From contig CALLBO010000031.1 in the NCBI GenBank assembly GCA_937998875.1, positions 1-64,000 of the forward strand: DNA of 64,000 bases, in the 5' to 3' direction. The stretch comes from an uncultured Granulosicoccaceae bacterium (GTDB lineage: Bacteria; Pseudomonadota; Gammaproteobacteria; Granulosicoccales; Granulosicoccaceae). The number at the start of each line of letters is the position of its first letter. The first letter of the stretch is position 1. Below, in pieces: positions 44,505 through 54,471 of the stretch. The notes beneath the pieces are model-generated. The model was not told the origin of the DNA. It saw only the letters and a list, made by a program, of their open reading frames with translations, and made no database searches. The position numbers and the translations under genes were made by a program.

Positions 44505-46679
44505 TCAGGAGGTAGCACGCCGTGCGCGATGCACCGCATACAGGCTTCTGACGCGTTTGATCAATCGACCAAGATGATTGCGGTCTGCCACACTAATCGT
44601 GAAATTCAAAATACTGATCGCCTGATCACTACGATCAAAACGTATGTCTTCAATATTTGATCCCATCTCTGACATGACATTTGCCACCTTGGCTAGCACA
44701 CCCGGCACGTTGTTGATCTCAACAATAACATTGGTTTGAAATGCGCCATTGGTATCAGCACTCCAGACTACAGCTACCCATTCTTTTGAGCGACGCCTTT
44801 GACGCCCTACATTCTTACACTCTGTGCGGTGTACTAATACACCTTTACCGGCGGTGATCATGCCCTGAATATTGTCACCGGGAATCGGCTGACAACATTT
44901 GGCCAGTGAGATAATCGCATCTTCACCGCCTTCAACGATCAACGGCCCTGGATCAGATTCTTTGTTGACCGGAAGTTTTCGAGTAATCTCGGCATTGGAG
45001 TCACCTTCATTCAGGAGCCATGCCGCTACCATGCTAGGGATATGATTTCCAAGACCGATCTCTTTGTGAAGTCCGGTCAGATCATCTAATTCCAGTTGCT
45101 TTAGCAGGGAGGCAATTGCAGCTTGATCGATGTCTTCGATCTTAGTGTTGTGTCGCTTTAGAGCCCTACCCAGCAAAGTGATGCCAAACTCGATGGTTTT
45201 GTCCTCACTCTGATTTTTTATAAAGTTTCTAACGGCACTCCGCGCTTTGGGTGTCACAACAAAGTTCAGCCAGTACGGACTGGGTCGCTGTGTATCAGAA
45301 CGAATAATCTCCACCGTCTGGCCGGATTCGAGAGGCATGCTCAAAGACACAGGCTTTCGATCGACCTTCGCTGTGAGACAACTGTTACCGATGTCTGAAT
45401 GTACCTGATAGGCAAAATCAACTGCAGTAGCACCTTGCGGCAAACGATAGATATCACCCTCCGGAGAAAACACATAGATCTCATCAGGGAAAAGATCAAC
45501 CTTTACATTCTCATAAAACTCCAGCGAATCTTCACTGGTATTTTTAATATCGAGCAGATTGGTCAGCCATTGATGAGCTCGCTGTTGCGCGCTATTTGAT
45601 TGTCCTTCTTTGTACATCCAGTGTGCGGCAACACCAGTTTCCGCAAAGCGATCCATTTCTTTGGTTCTTATTTGCACTTCAATTGGCACTGCTGCCGGAC
45701 TCAACAACACAGTATGCAATGACTGGTAACCGTTGCTTTTGGGGATAACAATGTAGTCTTTAAATTGCTTAGGCAACGGATTGTGCACCTGATGCATAAC
45801 GCCAAGTGCGCGATAACATTCATCTATGGTGTCAACCACTACACGCACAGCAAACATATCAAAGATATCTTCGAACGCTGATCGCTTCTTCCGCATCTTC
45901 TGATACAAACTGTACAAATGCTTTTCGCGTCCATGGACCTCTGCATTGAGGCCCGCCTGCTCAAGTTTTGCAATGGCTAAAATTTCGAACTTCTGCACAA
46001 GTTCAACGCGATCTTTCTGTCGCTTGTTGACAGCCTCTGCCAGGACTCTGTAGCGTGCCGGATACAGAGCTTTAAAGCCGAGGTCTTCGAGCTCGTTCTT
46101 CATTCGGTAAATGCCAAGCCGGTTGGCAATCGGCGCATAGACTTCCAGCGTTTCGCGAGCAATACGACGGCGCTTTTCATCAGGCATTACGCCGAGCGTG
46201 CGCATGTTATGGATCCGGTCGGCAAGCTTGATTAGAATAACGCGGATATCGTCTACCATGGCGAGCAACATCTTCTGAAAATTCGCCGCCTGAGCTTCTG
46301 CACGGGACTTGAACTTAAGATGCGTGAGCTTGCTTAGACCATCGACTAGCACAGCGACATCATCGCCGAAGTGTTCGGTAATCTGCTCGACTGAGACGGA
46401 AGTATCTTCCACAACATCATGCAGTAGTGCCGCCATCACACTGCGGTGATCCATGTTTAATTCGAATACGATTCGCGCAACCGCGAGTGGATGAGAAATA
46501 TAGGGTTCGCCGCTAACACGGCTCTGGCCAGTATGGGCTCTTTCGGCGAGCGTGTACGCAGCTCTGACCTCTTCTATTTGCGCTTCATCGAAGCGTCTCC
46601 GCATGAACTTGCAAAGCTCATCAATATCCGAAGACTGACCGGACTCGGGCCTCAGTGCAGCGGTCATACCAGCGGTCAT
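44505..46679 (-). CDS. spoT: Bifunctional (p)ppGpp synthase/hydrolase SpoT
   Basis: 724 residues from ATG 46679. HD hydrolase domain near the N-terminus (SHPLAVARI, LHDVVEDT and KLADRIHNMRTLG, all active-site residues present), synthetase domain, TGS (PQGATAVDFAYQVH), and C-terminal ACT. So both hydrolysis and synthesis of (p)ppGpp are expected. Other possible starts upstream run to TTG 46850, which overlaps rpoZ by 53 bases and adds about 57 residues of disordered sequence; ATG 46667 is the other alternative. The two ATGs fall in a 12-bp tandem repeat (TACCAGCGGTCA units), which makes the choice uncertain. Confidence 0.92.
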   Translation of the reverse strand: MTAGMTAALRPESGQSSDIDELCKFMRRRFDEAQIEEVRAAYTLAERAHTGQSRVSGEPYISHPLAVARIVFELNMDHRSVMAALLHDVVEDTSVSVEQITEHFGDDVAVLVDGLSKLTHLKFKSRAEAQAANFQKMLLAMVDDIRVILIKLADRIHNMRTLGVMPDEKRRRIARETLEVYAPIANRLGIYRMKNELEDLGFKALYPARYRVLAEAVNKRQKDRVELVQKFEILAIAKLEQAGLNAEVHGREKHLYSLYQKMRKKRSAFEDIFDMFAVRVVVDTIDECYRALGVMHQVHNPLPKQFKDYIVIPKSNGYQSLHTVLLSPAAVPIEVQIRTKEMDRFAETGVAAHWMYKEGQSNSAQQRAHQWLTNLLDIKNTSEDSLEFYENVKVDLFPDEIYVFSPEGDIYRLPQGATAVDFAYQVHSDIGNSCLTAKVDRKPVSLSMPLESGQTVEIIRSDTQRPSPYWLNFVVTPKARSAVRNFIKNQSEDKTIEFGITLLGRALKRHNTKIEDIDQAAIASLLKQLELDDLTGLHKEIGLGNHIPSMVAAWLLNEGDSNAEITRKLPVNKESDPGPLIVEGGEDAIISLAKCCQPIPGDNIQGMITAGKGVLVHRTECKNVGRQRRRSKEWVAVVWSADTNGAFQTNVIVEINNVPGVLAKVANVMSEMGSNIEDIRFDRSDQAISILNFTISVADRNHLGRLIKRVRSLYAVHRARRATS

Positions 46680-46797
46680 ACCGGTTTCTGTGTCTGGATC
46701 AGTTTCCAGGGGCGTATCGACAGCCGTAGCTGACGGCTGGTCAGCACGGTTGGCAGAACGTGTCAGTGAGGGCACTGCCACGTTAAGTGTTGGTGTC

Positions 46798-47064
46798 TCA
46801 AATGCCCGTAGGGGTAATGGATGGGGATTCTTCACTGGCCGTTTCCTCAACAGGCATTACCGGCGGCGTATCTTCCAACATTTCTTTCCTGATTAATCCC
46901 TGCGCGATTTCACGCAACGCAACAACGGTCGGCTTGTCATTTTCAACCGGCACCAAAGGCTCGGCGCCTAAGGAAATTTTTCGTGCGCGTTTAGAAGCCT
47001 GCAAAACAAGCTCAAAGCGATTGTCAACGTGTTCCAGACAGTCTTCTACGGTAACTCGTGCCAA
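46798..47064 (-). CDS. rpoZ: DNA-directed RNA polymerase omega subunit
   Basis: 88 residues. Family start [20 protein letters not shown], the RARKI segment, and [14 protein letters not shown]. The C-terminal tail (about 68-88) is Glu/Pro-rich, longer than needed, and disordered. Omega assists folding of beta-prime and forms part of the ppGpp binding site in E. coli, in keeping with its place ahead of spoT. Confidence 0.95.
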   Translation of the reverse strand: MARVTVEDCLEHVDNRFELVLQASKRARKISLGAEPLVPVENDKPTVVALREIAQGLIRKEMLEDTPPVMPVEETASEESPSITPTGI

Positions 47065-47224
47065 GATATTCTCCGGTCTTGTTTTGATCCTGCCCTCACA
47101 CGAGGCAGAGCGCAGTTAAATTGGGGTTAGTGTTTGTGCATCAACTCCCCTCATTTTAGTGACATTCAGTCAGAAAACAACCGCTTATCTACGGAACTGC
47201 CAAACCGCCACCGCTGAAGTGTAA

Positions 47225-47836
47225 CTACCCGAGCAGAGAAGACAATAAAGCAGACCGTTGCTGCGTCTGACGGCTCACTTCAACGCGCTTTGCGATAACA
47301 ATTGCGCATAGCTCATCAACCGCCCGCTCAAAGTCATCGTTGATGATCAGATAGTCGTAGTTTGAAAAGTGCTGCATATCAGAAACAGCCTCGGCAATGC
47401 GCCTTTCAATTACCTCTTCCGAGTCGCTGGCCCGTCCACGCAGACGATGTTCAAGCGTTTCACGAGACGGCGGCACAATGAAAATACTACAGGCCTCAGG
47501 GATGAGCCTGCGCACCTGATCAGCACCCTGCCAGTCGATTTCCAACAACACATCCTTACCACTGGCCAGCGTTGCCTCGACTGTTTTGTGTGATGTGCCG
47601 TAGAAGTTGTCGAACACCTGAGCATGCTCAAGGAAATCGGCATCGGCGATCATCTGATGAAAGGTTTCCTGTTCAACAAAATGATAATCGACGCCGTCCG
47701 TGTCCTTCGGCCGCTTTGGCCTGGTAGTGTGCGAGACAGAAACCACCAGATCGTCGAGGCGTGAACACGCTTCACGTACCATGCTGGTTTTCCCGGCACC
47801 TGACGGGGCCGATAGAATGTAGAGCTGTGCCGTCAT
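47225..47836 (-). CDS. gmk: Guanylate kinase
   Basis: 203 residues from ATG 47836, chosen because MTAQLYILSAPSGAGKTS matches the family N-terminus; a start 48 bases upstream lacks homology. P-loop SAPSGAGKTS (9-18), GMP-binding SVSHTTRPKRPKDTDGVDYHF and later VLLEIDWQGADQVRR, the hallmark of the kinase. Converts GMP to GDP, the precursor of GTP and ppGpp. First gene in the gmk-rpoZ-spoT run, 160 bases upstream of rpoZ. Confidence 0.96.
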   Translation of the reverse strand: MTAQLYILSAPSGAGKTSMVREACSRLDDLVVSVSHTTRPKRPKDTDGVDYHFVEQETFHQMIADADFLEHAQVFDNFYGTSHKTVEATLASGKDVLLEIDWQGADQVRRLIPEACSIFIVPPSRETLEHRLRGRASDSEEVIERRIAEAVSDMQHFSNYDYLIINDDFERAVDELCAIVIAKRVEVSRQTQQRSALLSSLLG

Positions 47837-47944
47837 TACTGTTTCATTAAGCCGCGTTAACCACTTGTAAACCCCTAATGACATAGTCGTCCGGAAACGG
47901 GTAGTTTAGACGGCAATGCCGGTGGCAGCAAAACCACGCAACGT

Positions 47945-48898
47945 CTATGCAGCATTCATGGACATGCGGGAGTCGTAGGCGTCCACATCTGATGCGATCA
48001 GAAGCTCAACCAATCGGTCGCTGATCGGCAATCGAGTGGTTTGTTCAAAGTGCATAAACATCGGATTGGCATCCACATCAACCACCGCAAATTCTCCCTC
48101 TGGTGTAATCCTTAAATCCACAGAACAGAACATTAAATCGAGTGTCGCTGATGCGCGAATACAAGTGCGCTTGGCTTCTTGTGGCAGTTCAATCGGCCTG
48201 ACGTAGTCGCCACCCATCGTGCCGGTAAAATCACCTTCTATCGATTCAACCACACCGGCAAACACCGAGTCACCGATCACATAAGCACGTACCTGATCAC
48301 CCGGAATATTCTCCTGATACTCAACCGGTGTACCTGGCAGGTCAGAAATTAGACGACCGATATCATCAATCTGCCCAATGTTCCAGTTAGAATCTGACCA
48401 GCCCGACGGACGATAAAGCAGCTTCTCTTCGGTCATGCTGAAGAACGCCTGCACACGTCGAAAGTCATTACTGACAATAATTTCCGGTACGCGAATACCT
48501 TGCGAGCGAATTTTCTGCAGCTGATGAATTCTGTAACGCGAATTATTTAGCGAGTCAATCGGGTTTACCCAACTGCACTCAAGACCACGAAATAGACTGC
48601 CGAGTGACGCTTCGGTCTCACGCAGCTCGACTTCGTCCTGATAGCCTGTCGACATACCACTAACCAGATCCTCCCACTGGCGGCAATAGATACAGTTAAC
48701 TGCAGACAGATCGATTGCGGATTGACCATCACGGTAGCGAATCGTGCCGGACATCGGCAACGCACCGTCAAAAGTTAGCGTCATATCTTTGGGATAGAGA
48801 CGGGAATCAAAGTATGCAACACGAGTTCCCCGGGCCACTATTTTGTTGTATATCGCCGCCGCATGTCGGTCTTCTGCGGTGCCCAGTACCAGGATCAT
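47945..48898 (-). CDS. ATP-grasp domain protein, peptide-ligase type
   Basis: 317 residues. The N-terminal MILVLGTAEDRHAAAIYNKI resembles the pre-ATP-grasp part of MvdD-type peptide maturases. Residues about 108-135 have the family sequence NPIDSLNNSRYRIHQLQKI followed by IRVPEIIVSND. The ATP-grasp metal site is at the end, D276-A-N278 in VVDVDANPMF, with EYQENIPGDQVRAYVIGD and DLMFCSVDLRI upstream, all in the right order. Substrate could be a peptide, an amino acid or a small metabolite; the family includes RimK and cyclising ligases of RiPP pathways. ATG 48898 has GGAG five bases upstream. No RiPP precursor or transporter gene is evident nearby. Confidence 0.75.
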   Translation of the reverse strand: MILVLGTAEDRHAAAIYNKIVARGTRVAYFDSRLYPKDMTLTFDGALPMSGTIRYRDGQSAIDLSAVNCIYCRQWEDLVSGMSTGYQDEVELRETEASLGSLFRGLECSWVNPIDSLNNSRYRIHQLQKIRSQGIRVPEIIVSNDFRRVQAFFSMTEEKLLYRPSGWSDSNWNIGQIDDIGRLISDLPGTPVEYQENIPGDQVRAYVIGDSVFAGVVESIEGDFTGTMGGDYVRPIELPQEAKRTCIRASATLDLMFCSVDLRITPEGEFAVVDVDANPMFMHFEQTTRLPISDRLVELLIASDVDAYDSRMSMNAA

Positions 48899-49146
48899 CG
48901 TGTCTCCAAGCCTTCAAAAACTCGTTATTACTGACGACACTACATATTCTGTACCATTGGACGCACAAGGTTACTATGGCGAATTAGTCAAATCGAATTT
49001 GGATCGATTGCCGACAATAAACTGATGTTTTGAGTCACTTCACAGTTCAGGTGCAAACCGATAACCGCGTACGGTGGATAAGACTTTGAGTAAAAGCTAT
49101 CCCGGTAAAACGCGATTACCTTGACAGTGTCAATGCCATAGCACCC

Positions 49147-49197
49147 GGTCATGGCAATGGGTCATAGCACTAGGTCATAGCACTAGGTCATAGCACT
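49147..49197. repeat. 13-bp tandem repeat (GGTCATAGCACTA)
   Basis: Three copies with a 13-base period at 49160-49172, 49173-49185 and 49186-49197, the last truncated, and a diverged fourth unit (GGTCATGGCAAT) ahead at 49147-49158. It lies in non-coding DNA downstream of sucD. Copy number is likely to vary between strains. Confidence 0.85.
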
Positions 49198-49276
49198 GGC
49201 AAAATTAAACTTGCGGTATTTGATTTTGTACCATCAACAGTATGTGATGGGCCTAACAATTTAATGTAAAGCAAAC

Positions 49277-49299
49277 AAGAGCGGCATTGCGCCGCTCTT
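49277..49299 (-). terminator. Probable terminator of the suc operon
   Basis: AAGAGCGGC/GCCGCTCTT stem with a five-base loop. On the minus strand it is followed by GTTTGCTTTACA, a moderate U-rich run, 53 bases after the sucD stop. Confidence 0.65.
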
Positions 49300-49351
49300 A
49301 TCCGTACCAGCCATTTGTTACCTGAGCCGATCCTTGGCGAACCAGCCGGAA

Positions 49352-50263
49352 TCAGCCGATAGTTTTTAAAAGTGTCTCACCAAGCTTAGCCGGTGATGGC
49401 GATACAACTATGCCCGCACTTTCCATCGCAGCGATCTTGTCTTCCGCGCCGCCTTTACCACCGGAAATAACTGCACCGGCGTGACCCATGGTTCGACCCG
49501 GCGGTGCAGTACGACCTGCTATAAATCCCGCAACCGGTTTCTTACGACCCTTTGCTGCCTGTTCGGATAACCACTCAGAAGCCTCCTCCTCGGCGGAACC
49601 ACCAATTTCGCCAATCATAATGATTGATTTGGTATCGTCATCATCGAGAAAAAGATCGAGCACATCTATGAACTCTGTGCCTTTTACCGGATCACCGCCA
49701 ATACCAACAGCCGTTGTCTGACCCAATCCTGCCATAGTGGTTTGATAAACCGCTTCATAAGTTAGTGTCCCTGAGCGCGACACCACACCAACAGAACCGT
49801 TCTTGAATATGGTACCGGGCATGATGCCTATCTTGCACTGATCGGGTGTTAGCAAGCCGGGACAGTTTGGACCAACCAGACGCGAACTGGAATCTTGAAG
49901 TCTGGCTTTCACATTCACCATATCTCTGACAGGCACACCTTCTGTTATACAGATAATCAGCGGTACCACTGCATCAATCGCTTCAACGATTGCTGCCGCA
50001 GCACCTGCCGGTGGTACATAAACCACAGAAGCATTGGCGCCCGTTTCAGCCATGCCTTCTTTAACAGTGGCAAAAACCGGTAGCTCAGTACCTTTGGAAT
50101 CACCGTTTTCAGAGGTCCACGTCGTGCCACCCTTCTTGGGATGAATACCACCCACCATCCTGGTGCCGTGATACGCCAGTGCCTGTTCTGTATGAAATGT
50201 ACCAGTCTTTCCTGTTAAGCCCTGTACAAGTACTTTAGTGTCTTTATTGATTAGTATTGACAT
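49352..50263 (-). CDS. sucD: Succinyl-CoA synthetase alpha subunit
   Basis: 303 residues. CoA-binding domain with [14 protein letters not shown] at the N-terminus, then the ligase domain with [11 protein letters not shown] and the phosphohistidine loop [13 protein letters not shown], His261. Forms SucC2D2 with the beta subunit and makes ATP or GTP while releasing succinate and CoA. Slightly longer than E. coli SucD (289) at the N-terminal region. Five bases after sucC. Confidence 0.97.
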   Translation of the reverse strand: MSILINKDTKVLVQGLTGKTGTFHTEQALAYHGTRMVGGIHPKKGGTTWTSENGDSKGTELPVFATVKEGMAETGANASVVYVPPAGAAAAIVEAIDAVVPLIICITEGVPVRDMVNVKARLQDSSSRLVGPNCPGLLTPDQCKIGIMPGTIFKNGSVGVVSRSGTLTYEAVYQTTMAGLGQTTAVGIGGDPVKGTEFIDVLDLFLDDDDTKSIIMIGEIGGSAEEEASEWLSEQAAKGRKKPVAGFIAGRTAPPGRTMGHAGAVISGGKGGAEDKIAAMESAGIVVSPSPAKLGETLLKTIG

Positions 50264-50268
50264 GAGCT

Positions 50269-51462
50269 CTACCCCTTGACCGCTTTAACAATTTTCTGGG
50301 CTGCATCATCCAGATCATCGGCGGCAATCACATTGACATCACTGTTGTTAATAATATCTTTACCTTCCTGAACCTTGGTGCCCTCAAGGCGAACCACCAG
50401 CGGCACACTGAGACCAACCTCTTTGACGGCTGCGACCACTCCTTCGGCAATCACGTCACAGCGCATAATGCCGCCGAAAATATTAACCAGAATGCCTTTT
50501 ACATTCGGATCAGAGGTAATAATTTTAAATGCCGCAGTTACTTTTTCGGTAGTAGCCCCACCACCCACATCGAGAAAGTTGGCAGGTTCCGCACCATAGA
50601 GCTTGATGATATCCATGGTTGCCATCGCAAGACCGGCACCGTTCACCATGCAACCAATGTCACCATCGAGTGCGATATAGGCAAGATCGTACTTAGATGC
50701 TTCAATCTCTTTTTCATCTTCTTCGGTTTCATCCCGAAGCTCCGCAAGATGGGGCTGACGAAACATGGCATTGCCATCAAAAGATACTTTTGCATCCAGC
50801 ACTCGAAGGTGGCCGTCTTTCAGCACCACCAGCGGGTTAACTTCAAGCAGACTCATATCACTTTCCGTAAATGCTTTATACAATGTCGGGAACAATGTTT
50901 TGCCGTCTTCCGCTGCGACCCCATCCAGTTCAAACGCTGCATTTAGTTTCGCTACGTCTGCATCAGTGATACCTTTCAACGCGTCAATGGCAATGGTGTG
51001 AATTTTCTCAGGTGTATCGTGTGCTACGGCTTCGATATCCATACCGCCTTCTGTCGATGCCACAAAAGAGAACTTACTGGTTTCACGATCAACAAGAATC
51101 GACAGATAAAGCTCTGTTTCTATATCTGCGCCGTCTTCAATATATAAGCGGTTCACCTGTTTGCCGGCAGGTCCGGTCTGCTGGGTAACCAGTGTATTAC
51201 CATACATTTCATGTGCGTTGGCTTTGGCTTCTTCGGCAGAAAAACTTACCCGCACACCACCTTTGGCATCTGCAGCAAGTTCCTTGAATTTACCTTTACC
51301 GCGACCGCCGGCATGGATCTGACTCTTAACCACATAGACCGGCCCGGGCGTGTTATCGATGGCGGAATCAATATCCGAGGCAGCAAGTATCGGCTCACCT
51401 TTTGAAACTGCGACACCGAATCCGGCCAACAGTTTTTTCGCCTGGTATTCATGAATATTCAT
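50269..51462 (-). CDS. sucC: Succinyl-CoA synthetase beta subunit
   Basis: 397 residues. ATP-grasp domain with [13 protein letters not shown] and the nucleotide-site [17 protein letters not shown], Mg-binding [13 protein letters not shown], and the C-terminal CoA-ligase interface with GGGATTEKV and [14 protein letters not shown]. The start ATG 51462 begins MNIHEYQAK, as in nearly all SucC proteins. Lies 89 bases downstream of lpdA, so the whole suc run is probably one transcription unit. Confidence 0.97.
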   Translation of the reverse strand: MNIHEYQAKKLLAGFGVAVSKGEPILAASDIDSAIDNTPGPVYVVKSQIHAGGRGKGKFKELAADAKGGVRVSFSAEEAKANAHEMYGNTLVTQQTGPAGKQVNRLYIEDGADIETELYLSILVDRETSKFSFVASTEGGMDIEAVAHDTPEKIHTIAIDALKGITDADVAKLNAAFELDGVAAEDGKTLFPTLYKAFTESDMSLLEVNPLVVLKDGHLRVLDAKVSFDGNAMFRQPHLAELRDETEEDEKEIEASKYDLAYIALDGDIGCMVNGAGLAMATMDIIKLYGAEPANFLDVGGGATTEKVTAAFKIITSDPNVKGILVNIFGGIMRCDVIAEGVVAAVKEVGLSVPLVVRLEGTKVQEGKDIINNSDVNVIAADDLDDAAQKIVKAVKG

Positions 51463-51551
51463 GTAGTGAATAATCTCCGTTGATTATTTGAATGGTTGCA
51501 CGTGCCTGCCAGTAGCAACACATGTATTCGATTTGCCTTACCAGTTTTAAA

Positions 51552-52988
<1,437 letters not shown>

Positions 52989-53179
52989 CTACTCCGATTT
53001 GCAAGGGCTGCCTTGCTGATGAGACCAAACCACGAAACAGAGACTCCCGCAGATTAGCAGTGACCGGCACCGCCCGGAGAACCAGATAATCAAGCAGTAT
53101 GCTCACCGGACAGCGCGGAAGCGCAAAACATTATACAACAGCTAACGAGCCAACTGAGTGACTCTGTGCTCTTGTTCTT

Positions 53180-54430
53180 TTATATGTCCAGCAGAATCTT
53201 GGCGGGCTCTTCAACCAGTTCTTTGATTGTTTTCAGAAAACCAACCGCCCCCTGACCATCAACAATACGGTGATCGTATGAGAGCGCTATATACATCATA
53301 GGCTTAATAACCACCTCGCCGTTGCGTGCAACCGGACGATCCTGAATCGTATGCATACCGAGAATCGCACTTTGTGGAGGATTCAATATTGGTGTCGACA
53401 TCAGTGAACCGAAAACACCACCATTGGTAATCGTAAAAGTACCACCGGTGAGATCATCCATACCGAGTTTGCCGTCTTTGGCGCGCCCGGCGTACTCACC
53501 GATCTGCGCTTCTACCTGTGCCAGCGAAAGGAGCTCGGTATCACGCAACACCGGAACCACCAAACCTCGATCAGATGAGACCGCTATGCCGATATCACAG
53601 AAGCCGTGATACACCACATCGTCACCATCAATCGAAGCATTGATATCGGGATAACGCTTCAACGCTTCCGTTGCCGCTTTTACAAAAATCGACATAAACC
53701 CAAGACGTACACCATGGGCCTTTTCGAATTGATCTTTGTACTGGGCACGCAGCTCTTTCATCGGCTGCATGTCCACTTCATTAAACGTGGTCAGCATTGC
53801 CGTTGACTGACTTGCATGCAGCAGCCGCTCGGCAATTCTCGCGCGCAGTCGTGACATCGGTACCCGCCGCTCTTCACGATCTCCACTAAGTGGCGGTAAA
53901 CCGGCCGTTGGAGCTGGAGCCGGGGTATTAGCAGCAGGAGCGGGAGAGGCCGCAAGACCCGTTGGCGCTGAACCTCCAACGGAAGCAACGTGCGCCTGGA
54001 CGTCTTCTTTACTTATTCTTCCACCTTTACCAGTGCCGACTACCTGATCCCGGTCAACGCCGTGCTCAGCCATCATATTTCTAACAGACGGACTGGTTGC
54101 TCCACCTGTGCCAGCCGTTGCCTGGTCTGTTGTCTGGCTGGCGCTTGATGCGGCGGTTGACGCTGCAGCAACAGGAGCACTTTCAGCAACAGCGCCGACA
54201 TCAATCGTGCCGAGCAGCTCCTGAGCGACAACAGTCGCACCCTCATCAGCCACAATACTCGTCAGCACACCGTCAGCTGGTGCCGGTACTTCAAGCACGA
54301 CTTTATCGGTCTCGACCTCTACCAGAACTTCATCTCTCTTTACGGCGTCACCGGGTTTCTTTTGCCAGGCGAGAATTGTCGCGTCGGCAACCGACTCGGG
54401 TAAAACGGGAACCTTGATTTCAGTGCTCAT
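53180..54430 (-). CDS. sucB: 2-oxoglutarate dehydrogenase E2 (dihydrolipoyl succinyltransferase)
   Basis: 416 residues. Lipoyl domain 1-77 with lipoyl Lys43 in [10 protein letters not shown]; Ala/Pro-rich linker; E1/E3-binding domain near 110-145 ([13 protein letters not shown] and [11 protein letters not shown]); second Ala/Pro-rich linker; catalytic acyltransferase domain with YDHRIVDG, His387 and Asp391. Makes the core of the OGDH complex. Forty-one bases after sucA. Confidence 0.97.
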   Translation of the reverse strand: MSTEIKVPVLPESVADATILAWQKKPGDAVKRDEVLVEVETDKVVLEVPAPADGVLTSIVADEGATVVAQELLGTIDVGAVAESAPVAAASTAASSASQTTDQATAGTGGATSPSVRNMMAEHGVDRDQVVGTGKGGRISKEDVQAHVASVGGSAPTGLAASPAPAANTPAPAPTAGLPPLSGDREERRVPMSRLRARIAERLLHASQSTAMLTTFNEVDMQPMKELRAQYKDQFEKAHGVRLGFMSIFVKAATEALKRYPDINASIDGDDVVYHGFCDIGIAVSSDRGLVVPVLRDTELLSLAQVEAQIGEYAGRAKDGKLGMDDLTGGTFTITNGGVFGSLMSTPILNPPQSAILGMHTIQDRPVARNGEVVIKPMMYIALSYDHRIVDGQGAVGFLKTIKELVEEPAKILLDI

Positions 54431-54471
54431 TGGATTCTTTTGAGACCCTGCTTGTATCTGTTGGTAAGAGG

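Larger units (their letters stand above)
48899..49351. other. Intergenic region upstream of the ATP-grasp gene, downstream of sucD
   Basis: 450 bases with no supported gene. It contains the ATP-grasp promoter, the sucD terminator at its far end and a tandem repeat. A possible 41-codon frame begins at GTG 48900, opposite to the ATP-grasp gene, and is treated in the findings. Confidence 0.4.

Noticed and set aside
48715-48987. A 90-codon plus-strand frame over the start of the ATP-grasp gene
   Set aside because: Its first half is the shadow of the ATP-grasp coding sequence. Only the last part is outside, and that is treated as a low-confidence small frame in the findings.
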